Origin: Lumnitzera littorea
Lineage: Eukaryota; Streptophyta; Magnoliopsida; Myrtales; Combretaceae
Reading direction: 5' to 3'
NCBI GenBank assembly: GCA_024138015.1
Contig: JAMXBB010000002.1
Coordinates: 49,966,469 to 50,030,468, forward strand
DNA: 64,000 nucleotides
Position numbers and translations under genes: made by a program. Of this stretch, positions 44,870-56,691 are shown piece by piece. The number at the start of each line of letters is the position of its first letter. Position 1 is the first letter of the stretch. Below the pieces are notes generated by a model. That model worked only from the letters and a program-made list of their open reading frames with translations, had not been told where the DNA came from and did no database searches.

Positions 44870-45990
44870 ATGGCATCTCTTAAGAAGAGAACAACTGGTA
44901 TATCTGATGCTACGTCCTAAGAGCTCGATATCAATGTTGAGCTTACTAAGTAGAATCTACTCCTATTGCTTGAGAATACTTGTTAGGACCATTCAGTGCC
45001 TAAGGCTCCTTTAGATCCCATGCAAACAATGCAAGAAGCTACAAGGGCTTTAAATCAGTTTATGGCTATGTTCTAACCCATCATTGTCGGGATGGCTACC
45101 AGTACTGCTGCGTAACAAGGTATGGCTTTGCTAAATCCTATGGTTGCTGCATAGCCAAGCAATACTACCTCAACTTAAACAATTAATCCTTCGGTCATTG
45201 AGGAGGATCTCCATCAGGGAGGAGGTGATGAAACTCCCTCGCCAGAACTTGTACAACAACCAACTCCTGTACTAGAGAATGTAAGAGTCCATTTAGGTGG
45301 CTCTTCATCTTCATAGGTGCTTGCTCCTTCATCCAATCCTATCATCCCAATCTTAGGAGGATCTTCTCCTCATCCCAATCTTGCCCCTTGCTCCATTACC
45401 TATGTCTATAGCTTCTGTTATAAAGACTTTCTTTATAACAAAGGAAGACTTGGACGTTTATATGAGAGAAATACAAGCTAGGTTATCTATGGGAGTACCA
45501 GAGTTAAAACTCCTATATCACAAACGCATAATAGCAAAGCCATATCTTAAAGTCCTAAGTTCATGTTGTTCAATGGCAAGAAGGGAAGTACGAAGGAATA
45601 CCTATTGAAATTTATCCAAACCCTAGAGCCTTATATAAACTCTTCCATTTCCATTACTGATGAGTAAGGTACATATCATCCTCGATTGTTAGCTGTAGGA
45701 TGAAGCTATTAAATTGCCAAGAGTTAAGTGCCAACTTATAGAGAATGAAAGAAGAAATCCCAAATATTGTCAGTTTCATAGAACGGTGAATCATCTCACT
45801 AAGGATTGCCGAAGCTTAAGAAAAATATTTCTTGAAAGAATTCAAAATGGGGAGCTTATCATTGAAGATAACGGCATTCGCAACAACTTGCTTCTAAGCT
45901 ATGATACCCATATGATAGCACATGAGTGCTTTGAAAGTGATTAGTGATTTGTTAGGTATTGAAAAAAATAAATGGGCTCAAGCTATGGCA
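44870..45990 (+). pseudogene. Gypsy element 4 gag
   Basis: A Met at 44870 (MASLKKRTTGISDATS) opens a frame full of stops. Further in, SPKFMLFNGKKGSTKEYLLKFIQTLEPY (about 45555-45640) is the conserved gag core of Tat-type gypsy elements. At the end (about 45755-45860) KYCQFHRTVNHLTKDCRSLRKIFLERIQNGELI has a C-x2-H-x4-H-x4-C arrangement. The middle of gag between the two appears deleted. No protease or pol follows. Confidence 0.65.
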
Positions 45991-46081
45991 TTGCTTTTGT
46001 TAATAAAGAACAAATTTCACTATTCAATAATAAAACTTTTATTATCTTACTCATCTTTGTGTATTATATCTTACTCTCTTA

Positions 46082-46885
46082 AGCCCAAGCAATGTCCTGG
46101 CATCTTGGCTCCTACACCTCAAGCCTAGGTGATGCCTTGGCATCTTGGCTCCTATACCTTAAGCCTAGGTAGCACCCTAGAATCTCGATCTCCATGCTTA
46201 AAGCCCAGGTGATGCCCTAGCATCTTGGCTCCCATGCCTGAAGCCTAAGCGATGCCTCAGTATCTCGGCTCCCATGCTTAAAGCCCAAGCAAACACCCTT
46301 GCATCTCGGCCCCCATGCCATAAGCCTAGGTAGTACCTTAGCATCTTAGCTCTTACGCTTAAAGCCTAAGCAATGCCCTAGCATCTTAACTTCCATGCCT
46401 TGAGCCCAAGCAGCTTAGGCGACACCCTAGCATCTTGACTCCTATGCCTAAAGCTTAAATAACGCCCTAGCATCTTGGCTCCTACACCTCAAGCCCAAGT
46501 AATACCTTGGCATCTCAGCTCTTATGCCTAAAGCCTACGTGACGCCCTGATATCTTGGCTTCCATGCTTTAAGCCCAAGCAATGCCTTAATATCTTGGCT
46601 CCCATGCCTTATGCCTAAGTAATGCCTTAGTATCTTAGCTTCCATGCTTCAAGCTGAGGCGACACTTTAGCATCTTCGCTTCTACTCTCTAAGCCTAGCT
46701 AATGCCCTGCCATCTCGACTTACATGCCTTAAGCTTAGGTGATACGCTGGCATCTTAGCTCTTATGGTTGAAGCCTAAGCAATGCTTAGCATCTTGGCTT
46801 TCATGCCTTACGTTTAGGTGATGCCCTAGCATCTTAGCCTCTATGCCTTAAGCCCAAGGCAATGCTTTGGCGTTTGGCACTTATG
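46082..46885 (+). repeat. 40-bp minisatellite, about 20 copies
   Basis: Head-to-tail units of 39-41 bp with the consensus order AAGCCYARG, RATGCCCTAGCATCTTGGCT, CCCATGCCTT. I count 19 nearly full units and a partial one; one unit (about 46407-46440) carries an 8-bp insertion. Units differ from each other at many positions. The array begins about 90 bp after the gag remnant of element 4, so it lies inside or at the edge of that element. No spacers, so not CRISPR-like. Confidence 0.9.
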
Positions 46886-47640
46886 TATGAACTGTTTAAG
46901 TAGTGATGTACTGGTAGATCCTAGCCTACCATGCTTTCATCTTACTTACGTGGGAACTATAATTGAGTAAAAGTAGTGATCGTAGTAAGGATCTTAGTCT
47001 TCTTCAAGAAAAACCATATGATATAGCTTTATGGTGCTACGATCTACTTGTATACCCATCCAAGTTATACCTTTGTAAGAAAGGAAAACAAGGGATGAGA
47101 GAAAGACAACTCTTTCCTCTTGATTCTAAAATCAGAACATTGACTTAATGATGTTGATCCTATAGTCCCACTAAGACTCACTGTAGAACAAGCTTGCAGC
47201 ATGTGTACCCTATTAGGGCTTGTTGTGTGCAAGTCTTATTATGCTTGAGGCCTATTAATACTTGTTTCATTTAAGGTATATCAAGTAAGATGCTCACTAC
47301 ACCTGAAGCCTACTAGGGCCTACTATGCTTGAGGTTTTCTTGCTTAGGGCTCCTCCATATAAAGGCTAATGTTCTTGAGGTGTGCTTGCTCAAGGCCTAT
47401 TGCGCTTGAAGCTTACTCATAGAAGGTATCTCCTTACAAGAGGAACTGGTTAGCCTATGCTAATTCCTGAAGTAGATTTTTAAGGTTGATTAGGGGCAAT
47501 TAATTATGATACCGTTCATACCTGCAAAAATGGAAAAAGAACGTATGAGCAAAAGACATAACTACAGCACTTGAATAAAAAAAAGAAAAAGAAAAAGAAA
47601 AAGAAAAAGAAAAAGAGCATATGAAGGTACTTACTCTTTC
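46886..47640. other. Noncoding, degenerate repeat text and a hexanucleotide run
   Basis: 47190-47430 repeats phrases such as ATGCTTGAGG, GGCCTATT and CTTGCTCA without a fixed period, perhaps an older array. A (GAAAAA)n run of about six units lies at 47585-47615. Confidence 0.5.
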
Positions 47641-47689
47641 CTACAACCTAGGCTTGGAACTCAAGGCTTATCCTTCCTTTACTCGTCAA

Positions 47690-48060
47690 AGAAGTATGCG
47701 AGCTAAGAAGCAAAATAGGGCTTCTTCTTCTTAATGTGAGTAACTTGCAAAGCACCCATTAAGGATGTTTGAAAGTTGTGCTCTTTATAAGTAGTTTTTG
47801 TGGCAATATGGTCGGCTCGTCTAACGCTATGTAGATTCAATAGTACGGCTACATCTTCTAATGTTGGAGTTATCTTCCCCCACGAAGTGATAAACGTATG
47901 GGTTTGAATACTCCAATGCGATATGATCGCCCGCCATACTTCCATTCCATTCATTTACGGGAATTGCAACCGAGTACAAGTGGTAATAGCATGGACGACT
48001 TTCACCTTCTTCAGAAATAGTTACGTCCAACCCTTTATCTCGAGGACATAGGGATAGGTA
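47690..48060 (-). pseudogene. Plant mobile domain (PMD) fragment
   Basis: Minus-strand frames read SIQTHTFITSWGKITPTLEDVAVLLNLHSVRRAD, matching the signature of the plant mobile domain: ETHTFxxxxGExTxTLEDVxxLLxLPxxG. This domain is found in MAIL/MAIN-type host genes and in transposons. About 80 residues are in one frame and a shifted frame upstream adds little. It is antisense to element 4, 800 bp beyond its minisatellite. Truncated and certainly not a complete gene; in this setting a transposon accessory reading frame is more likely than a host gene. Confidence 0.6.
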
Positions 48061-49282
48061 GTGGACATTTATCTTAATGCACTAATAGTCCTTCATCTTC
48101 ATTACTTATGTGCTTCAACTTAGATTGGCCTTCATCTCTTTAGCTAGTACAAGATCAATTTGTTTCTTAAGTAAGGAACTGGTAAATTTGAGAAAAAAAG
48201 ATGTTTATGGAAAATTTGAGCAAAAAGTATTCAATATAACATTAAGCCACAAAGACAAGGTTTGTTGACACAAATTTATTATAAGAAGTCTCCACGACAA
48301 ACAAGCAAATGAGGCATATGCATATACAAGGGGAACATCTATAAGAGCATGAGGAAGTAGAGTGGAAATCATGTTGAAGCATAAGCTAGACAAGGTGTTC
48401 CATGATGACTAATCACTTAATCAATAAACAAAAGAACTAAGTTGAGAAAGAAATTAATGAAGATAAAATGAGAATGGCCACCCCTAAGTTACATTTGGAA
48501 AGAATGGCTTTAGGATTTTTCAATTTCTTATGGAGTAGGACTTTATATTTATAGTCACAAACCAAGAAAGAAAAAAAAAAAAAGATAGAGAAAAGAAATC
48601 TAGAAGCTAGTTTATAAATATTTTTTATGGATCGTACAAAGGTTCAGCAGTAATCAAATAATTAGCATATGAAGGAAGTCATGCCGATAATAGGTTCAAG
48701 GATCAAAAGAAAAAAAAAGACACTTACAGTTGCTGAACATTGCTAGAAAAAAAAATTATTCACAAAGATAATTTAAGTTATGATGGCAAGAACAGAGTCT
48801 TAATTGTTAATGCTAAGCTTTCTCTATTAAACAAGCATGAGTGTGTTATGAGCACAATTCACCAACATAGAGGATTTCACGGGGTAGATTTGTTCAAAAT
48901 TATTTTAGAAACAATGCTACATTTATAAACATGTTCAAGGGCTACATCAATAGATATAGAGTATGTTGAAAAGAAAAAAAATGAATAGATGAATATATCA
49001 CGGGCGACTAAAATATTGCTTACTAACAAATGTTAAGCGATTGGAGTCCACTTCGGTTTCTCCTTTGAAGTCTTCATGAAATTGCTCCTCAAATCATGGT
49101 GTAGATGCTTTGCATTGTCGCCGGCCATCAATTACTAAATCGGTATCCCTTTCAATAATCAAAAAGGAGGATAGTTAGGAGGTAAAGCATATAAATTACT
49201 AAAAAAAGAAGAAAAAAAAAGGAGACAAAATTAAAATCCAAAGCCTGAAGCAATTGGCTTAAGGATTTAAAGCTTTTTTTAG

Positions 49283-49284
<2 letters not shown>

Positions 49285-49316
<32 letters not shown>
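49285..49316. repeat. (AT)n microsatellite
   Basis: About 16 AT units. Confidence 0.9.
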
Positions 49317-49319
<3 letters not shown>

Positions 49320-50663
49320 GAGGAATAATAAACGTTGAAGTCTACAAATTCATGAAATATAGCATGTCAATGTGAAGACGATTGGATTGAAGCAACATAT
49401 GTTTTTTATCAAAGGAAAATCCAAAGACAATTGAATTTCATCACTATTCGGTTTGTGAGTTGAATATCATGCTAAGTTGCATCTGCAAGTTATTGAATAC
49501 AATAAAGTTATAATTAACAAACATGAAATAAGCACAAAAGAAGGAAAGGATAGGAGATTGAAAGCCTGATTTACTGCATCTTATTCTCAAGGAGAATCTC
49601 CACTTTTACAGCTTGAGAAAAAGAGAAGACCAAGACTCGTGGACATGCTTGGATTTTACAGTCTCGGAAAAAGAGAAAGAAGAATGGCTTTCTATTCTTG
49701 AAATCTTGATATGTATTGAAATTTTCTAGTGTTCCTTCCAAAAGAGTATCGCAACTTAAGCTTAATTCACCTAATATTTATTCACTTAAACTTATTAGTT
49801 TAAGACCAAGATTCAAATGATGGATGTTAGTGTAGATTAAGAAAAAAAAATTGATGATTGCACACAAATATATATAGCCTACAAGAAGGAAATTCAAGGA
49901 TGAATAATAAAAGATTTGATGAAAGATCTAATAAATCTTGGTAGGCTTGGGATGATATTATTCCAAGATTTTGAGGATGTTCAAATTCAGAAGTTAAACA
50001 GATTTTTTGTGATTCATGTGAAGTTAGATATGGTTCTTATCGAAAGTTTATTTAGATTGAAAATAAAATATTATTGATGAGATTTTTTTTTTCGGCAAGT
50101 AAATATTTGGAGTTGGATCTAATATGCAGTGTAGTGTTTTGAATTGGAAGTAATATCTAGTTAATGAAAGATTTGGGATGAGATATTTGGCAATTACAAG
50201 ATTTAAAAAAAATTATAAGAAAAAAAAAAGAAAAGATTAAAGGCTGATATCAAGATTTTGAGATATTATCATTTGTATGGATTGTGATTGATTTATGAAG
50301 ATTGAAACTTATATAGATGATATTTTTGTGTCATAAATTTGGGATTGAGTTTCCTATATAAAAGATCACTATAGAAGACAAATTTCGAATAGTAATGGTT
50401 GCAAAGCATTTGATTTTATTCAAGATGAAATAGTTAACAAGACTTATCATTACAGTCAAAATGAAATAGTTAACAAGGCACCAATACGTAAAGTTTAACA
50501 CATTTGAATAGAAAATTCACGTATGTTGTATAGAGCAAGTGAATCGAGTTGTATGAAGACCATTGTCCATTAGAGAAGATTTATTTAATTACCATAGGAT
50601 AGTATTACTCCAACATAACCAAAGCGATGTCTGTAATTAGAAGGTGCTACAAGGTTGCGCAAT

Positions 50664-50705
50664 AAAAATATGTATGTATATATATATATATACATACATA
50701 TTTTT
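50664..50705. repeat. Perfect 42-bp palindrome
   Basis: Reads AAAAATATGTATG then an AT core then its exact complement CATACATATTTTT, with no loop. It could extrude as a cruciform. It is adjacent to a second AT run at 50709-50720. Confidence 0.9.
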
Positions 50706-52229
50706 AGTATATATATATATAATAATAATTAAATTTACAGCATTAGTGCTAAGTTCGTATAATCTAATAAGATGAAGTTTCTAGTTGTGTGAGTACACTT
50801 AATAAACGAATTTATATAGACTTGTTTAAATCCTTAATTCAAAACTCAAAATGATTTTGGATGATTTGGAAGCCATGATTTTCTTGATATGTTTGCAGCA
50901 CATTTTGACAAAATTCTATTTCAAGAAAGATAATGAGCTAGTTTCTTAATAATTCTAGAAATAATGAAAATGCACTCTAATCTTTCATTCCTTTATTCCT
51001 TTATATAAGAGATATTCTATATCTTTCCAAGTTATCACCAATACTCCTTAATAACAAGATCTTTTGCTTGTGTAATCTAATAAAATACCTACCTAATGTT
51101 TCATTTTGAATTGTCGGACCAATCTTAGAATAATAATCTAAAAGTTTGTATAACTTGATTTGAATAAGATTGGTGAAGAAATTTCTGAATTTTAATCCTT
51201 GTGAATTTTGTCCAACTTTAGTGAAACGTAGTGGATGTATTACCGTTATACATCTAATAAGTAGTGTTAGGCCTTCAATTTAACTAAAATCCAACCAGCT
51301 ACTCATTTTATAAAAATCTATAAAATGTCTTGTATTGCTTAGATTTTGCCCATATTCTCTAATCTATCTCTTGATTATCAAAATTTCTTAAATTTTTTAT
51401 TGTTCTAAAAATATAATAGATGTATAGATTCATGCACACTTGGTAATTTTTGTTAGATAAACTTAATCCTTAAGTTCTCTTCCCTTTTGATGATAACAAA
51501 ACCCTTTCCAAAAAATATTGAATCCTTATTTATTGTGAAAATTTTTACTTAGAAATAACTCAAGTAACTTAGCCTCATGCTGGCTAAAGTCATAATCACA
51601 ACTATCATGGATTTGGTTACATTTTTACATTATGTTTGGACACATCACATATTCAATATTTTTCTTATCAATCTCATCTTTTTGTTATCATCTTTTAATA
51701 TATGGCTCCCCTTGAATTTAATAATGATATAATGAAAGGAGACATAAATTAATAGAATTGGAAGGACAAAAGTCCCAACAAGTTAACAAAGATGTGACTA
51801 GCAACATGAATACCAATAGTTGAATAAAGTAATGATAGGCGGAGGTAATCCAACAAGTGTCTAAAAAGATGAGACCTAAAAAAAATCAACTTAGACAAGG
51901 AAAAGATAAAACTAACAAAATGCAATCTAAAATAATGGGAAAGATCAGTTGGAAATAAAATGATAGAAAATTAATTCTTTTTTTTTTTTTTACTCAAGAC
52001 AAAACTTGTTAATTCTTCTAGAAGAGCTTAGTGGAGTCTAATACAGCTTCCAACGAAGATAGAAAATCTAATCTAGTTGCCGATTTGGGTATAAGATGCA
52101 TAGAAAATGATGGAATAGAGAGTGATACATGTTGTATGGAAAGGGCAAAAAATATACTTTTAGGTGGTGGTTCATTTTACATAGTTGATGTAGGTAGCAT
52201 GGTGTGATTAGAAGATGCTAGTGCTTGAT

Positions 52230-53340
52230 AAAGAAACGTTCAAACTACGATTTCATCATATCCATGAATGCGCTCAATTTTTTGTCCATGATTTCCTCCA
52301 CTTCCTTCTTAGAAATTCCACTTGATGAACCATCAAATATCTTCCCTTCATAAATCCAATCATCATCTTCTTATTCATCCTTTCAATTAAACACCTTTTC
52401 TCTTTTCCTTTTTTCACGCAATTTGAAATTTGCCTCCTCCTTAGTTCTCGATCCATATTTTTATTATTTTTCTCCTTAGCAACCTTTTTTCCCTTTCTCT
52501 TCGTGTTCTTATCTTCACTACTCTGTAATTAAACCTCTATCTCATCATCAGATCCCTCCCCCTCACTCAGAGATTTAGGCAACTTATTTCTCTTATGCCT
52601 ATCATGCACATAGTAAGCCCATTCATTCGTATACCAAATTTTGTTCTTTATGTTGATTTCAGTATGGTGGATATTAATCTTACCTATGAGTTTTAAGGGG
52701 ATTTGCCTAATAGAAGCTTTAGATAACTTCAGTTCATTAACAAATTTCCATTGGGTTTTCCTTTTCTAGTAAAAAACGCATGCTTAATAGTTTAGTTGGC
52801 AATGTCTATTTTCTATTTCTTTAGCATTACAAAGATTATTGATGCATCTTCTTTAAAAATAGAAGTAGTGCTACCATTTTTGGGCACAATATAGCTTATA
52901 ACTAATTTGTGTAATATTCTTGTTGATAGCCTAATGTTAAAGACATATACTTCCTTCCCATCTAGAATTTTTCCTCTATTATTTAATTCCTCAAACACTT
53001 TCTTTTTACCCCATTTCATAAACTCTTCATCATCATTGACATCTAGTTAAATCAAAATGATATATTCTCTCCTTATTATTTCAATTTTCTTTCCTAACAC
53101 AATTGATGTCAACCTGTCCCTTATATTAATCAAGATTTTTATAAAATTCAAAAACTCTCTCACAATAAAATATGACTTCAATATTACAAATATTTCTGCA
53201 CTTGATATCCAAAGATTCACTCCAATAAAACCAATTTGTAGAAAAGAATTCAAAATCAAATATGTAGAACTCAATATAATTAAGCTTTTTCTTAGATGAA
53301 ACACACAAAAATTTAGGTTTTTTCGTTTTCTATTTGTCCT
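52230..53340 (-). pseudogene. Transposon accessory ORF resembling Transposase_32
   Basis: Minus-strand frames, broken several times. N-terminal part: CERVFEFYKNLD (about 53140) like the EFYxNL motif of the putative plant transposon protein domain. Middle: NIRLSTRILHKLVISYIVPKNGSTTSIFKEDASIIFVMLKK (53000-52815), like its LxxRxLHxxxxxxxxPxxGxxxxxxxxxAxxxxxxL pattern. Tail: an acidic and Ser-rich end DDDWIYEGKIFDGSSSGISKKEVEEIMDKKL (about 52370-52270), probably coiled coil. This domain is common in accessory frames of plant gypsy elements. Family call by pattern only. Confidence 0.45.
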
Positions 53341-54639
53341 TTGCTTTGATCTCCTGAAATCAAATAGCAGTTAGGATAGACTTTGAAGACTCTTATTCAT
53401 CCTCTACTTTCCCTTTAGATTTTCTTTCTAAACTATCCCTTGCCAAACCAAATATCTTCTATTTCTTTTGCTTTAACCCTTGTTTCTATTTTCTCACTCA
53501 ACTCTATTGTTTTTGGAATCTGAGTTATTGTTTGAGGATTTGCAAAAGGAGCAAGAGTTAGGCTTTAGGTATGCTAAGGCTAGTTCTATGTATCCAACAT
53601 AGCCACTCCGATGCCTAAGTTAGTATAGTGTATAGTGTTAGAGAAAGAGCATTTGAGAATATAAGGGTAAGTGTTTAGAGTGCATAGAGAGTTCTTACAG
53701 TAGTTATGTTCCCATATTTTAGACCTTGGTTTGATAATTGAAGTGGATAGCAGTTGAACTGCCAAATACACATGGCATTTCTTGAATTTAGCAATATGCA
53801 AATCATAGTGGGAAGTGGATGGTTAGATAGTTGTTGTCTAAGTAACTACTAAATTATTCATGCTCACATTTGAATATTCAACCCTTCATGGATTAAGCCT
53901 TAATAATTGGGCCTTCAATAATACTGATTTAGGGATAGATAATGAATTGTTGAAGATCTAGCAAGAGGTCGGCAACTGATGGCGACTAAGTGGTCAGCTA
54001 TATTGGGAATTAGCGAATGGCATAACCCTTTAACCAATTTTCGATTCTCTTAAGAGTAGTACTTAGCCAAATTTTCACATTTAGCTATGGGTTGGCATGG
54101 AGCTGAACATTTGATTGAGAGGATAAAAATACACTGTCAAAATTTGCCCCTCTACCTATGGGTGACATGTAGAATGGTAGCCAAGCTTGTGCTATGATTT
54201 TAAATAGCCTAATAGCTAAACTTTGGTAGATAACCTGGTCCATTTAGGTACCATAGCATTCAGGTTGAAATGTCTTTCCAAACTCCCAAATCAAGGGTTG
54301 TAGCTATTCATTTTCTCTCTCCTTGAAACGTACGTAATAATTGTCTTGTTTGTAATCATTTCCTCTATATGTTCAGTAACTATTAATGCAATAGTAGTGG
54401 TAAGATCACTATGAGTAAAACGTGTCCTCGATTGGGCTTAATCCAAATCAAATTGATTTGCTTTCCCAAAAATTGCCATTTATCTTCTTTATAAAAAACC
54501 TAAGCCTTTTTTCTCTCTTCCCTTTTGCATTTCTCTCTTCTCTCTTTCAAGCTTAATTCCAATTTTCATGAATTCCTCAAGAACTAAGATATGGCAAAAA
54601 CTAAGATAGTCAGTTCTCCTTCCTTCGAGGCTACTTCCC
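53341..54639. other. Noncoding sequence
   Basis: No recognisable gene or repeat; short frames at 53586-53801 and 54489-54749 are not convincing. Confidence 0.5.
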
Positions 54640-56310
54640 CTATGAAATGATGGAATCGACATTGTCCAATGGGCAAAGTGGCTTGGCTTTAAGTTGTAGC
54701 AATGCGATTGATAGATATGAACAATTTTCTTGGATTGAAGCTCTTCCAAGGGATTTGTATCCCGATGACGAAGAAGACAACAAGCAAGTTGTCTATTTGT
54801 ACAATGATATTTTGTTTGATAAATGGGCTCCCAATAGAATATAAAGCCATGATGATAAATACTTGGTTTTGAGGTATGAGCCTTTTCTATCTAAACTTCC
54901 AAAAGAATGGAACTTGAGGAAGCTTAGGATGGATGAGAGGGTTTGTTTTCCTCTTAAAAATGAATTTCATGTATATTTGAAGTATTTTGAGTTTGGTCTA
55001 TGACTGTTGTTCTCTAACATTCAAAAGGCATTTTTTAATTATTTTCATGTTGCATTGAGCATGTTCTCACCAAATACTTATAAGATCTTGATAGCCTTCA
55101 AAATAATCTATGAAGAGCTAAAGGTTAGGTGTACAATAGAGTTGTTTAAGTATTTTTTCACAAAAGTAGTAGAATGATGAGTGGTTTTATGTTGTTGCCT
55201 GATACAAGAGGAAGTTTTTGGTTAGTTTGGATTCTAAGATCTATGGTTGGTACGACAAGTTCATTTCGATAAGGTTAGAGAATGGGTTGGACTTATGGTA
55301 TGGGTGGTTGAAACTATTTATGTTGATGAATTCAACCTTCTTCCTAATGACAAGCGAGATACTAAGAGGATACAAGCTTGGTGAAAGAAAAATTTCTTTA
55401 GGGACACTATGGTGATAATCAACTTAAGATAAGCCAATCTTCTCTAACAAAGAAGGTATAACTTAGTTTCTTTGTTGTGTTGAGTTAGCATGGTTTGTGA
55501 GTTTTTCCTTTGTATTTGACTCATGATACATATATATTTTGTCCCTTGCATATATGGGTGTTGGAGAAATCGATTCAAAGAAGCTCTTGGCTCAAGCTAA
55601 GGATAAGAAGAATAAGATTTACTAACACGCTAATAAGGTCATTACCGGTTAAGGGGCTCCTCCCAAGCCTATTGAGAAGAAGAAGGTAGTATAGAGTAAG
55701 ACTAGTTTGGTAACTTCTAGAAAATCTCTATAGGTAACTCTTAAGGAGAATGTCTAGGAGCTACAATCTAAGGCTCCAGAGCCAAACCCTTCAGGTGGGC
55801 CTTTAGATATGTTGGTGAAGATGAGCGAAGGAAAAGAGTTTAAGGAAGCCCTTACCACCAATAAATGAAAAGCTTCTAGCTCCTCTAGTGATGCCCTTGA
55901 TGTAGTGAACAACATTGCCCCTTTGCTTACTCTTACTGAAGTCTAACAAGCTTAAGCCTTTGGAATCCCCAATGTCAACTTTATATCAAGGTAAGAGGAC
56001 ATCAATGAATTTATCCCTTTATGGGATAGGTCAATCCTGACCTTCAATTCCACTCTTAGGGATAGGCATAAATCTTATGCCATTATGAAGAGGAACATCC
56101 TCCTTCGAGATGAGATGATCTTGTAGAAGGACTTAAGGGGAGTTGGGGGCAGCATTGCAGAGATGACTACTCTGAAGCTGTATGATGTAAGTTTGGGTTT
56201 TACTATGGTGTTTATGTTTATGTAACACACATATAATGAGGCTAACTTTTGTTTTTACAAATGAACAGGTACAACTTAATGGTCATTGAAGAAGCTGAGG
56301 TTGAGATGCG
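54640..56310 (+). pseudogene. Transposon accessory ORF resembling Transposase_28
   Basis: Plus-strand frame from about 54649 (MESTLSNGQSGLALSC), with one TAA at 54842, continues as YLVLRYEPFLSKLPKEWNL, VCFPLKNEFHVYLKYFEFGL and FNYFHVALSMFSPNTYKILIAFKIIYEELKVRCTIELFKYFFTKV. This matches the order of Transposase_28 (putative gypsy-type transposase): FPLHPFxxxxLxxxGLxxxQLxPNxWRxLxxFxxLCxxxxxxPSLxxFxxFF. Downstream (55560-56170) is a Lys- and Ser-rich linker and ILTFNSTLRDRHKSYAIMKRNILLRDEM, likely helical. A GTAAGT donor near 56187 and a CAG acceptor near 56270 suggest an intron. It ends beside an LTR-like start at 56325. Confidence 0.55.
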
Positions 56311-56324
56311 GATGGTAAGCATCA

Positions 56325-56691
56325 ACTTATTATAGATATCCCATTTTTGCCACCCTTTATCTTTATTTTTATTTTTGGTTAGGTCCACAAAAAAAAAAAA
56401 AAAAAAACAAACAAAAATAAAAAAACCTAAAAAAATAGAAAAATAGAAAGTGTTAGAAAAGTTTGAGTCAAGTTAGTGAGTCGTTTATGGTTGGGTTAGG
56501 TAATAATAAGATGTATATGTAATTTAATACATTTTGAGTCTTTTGAAAAATTAGGCTTCATTAGAAAAATATATTTTTGAAGGGTCTAGTAAAATTTAGA
56601 TTCATAAAGATGGCTTTATTTTTAAAATTTGAATGATTTTAATTGAACAAATGAAAAATAAAACTTGGGATTTATTAATTTTAACTTTATA
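56325..56691 (+). mobile_element. LTR-like fragment, TGTAGACA family
   Basis: Starts TATAGATATCCC then ATTTTTGCC, as do the LTRs at 56692 and 29463, then A-rich text. It stops where the next LTR start begins at 56692, so it is a truncated copy. Confidence 0.45.

Larger units (their letters stand above)
48061..52229. other. Noncoding AT-rich sequence
   Basis: No recognisable gene. Contains (AT)n at 49285-49316 and a perfect palindrome at 50664-50705. Short frames such as 48740-48928 match nothing I know. The stretch 52060-52229 may be the decayed end of the minus-strand frame that follows. Confidence 0.5.

Noticed and set aside
46082..46885. CRISPR-like array
   Set aside because: Units are contiguous with no unique spacers, and the sequence is plant nuclear; it is a minisatellite.
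53047..53304. Membrane-protein-like frames on both strands
   Set aside because: AT-rich hydrophobic artefacts; only the shifted minus-strand frame fits a known pattern, and it belongs to the accessory ORF.
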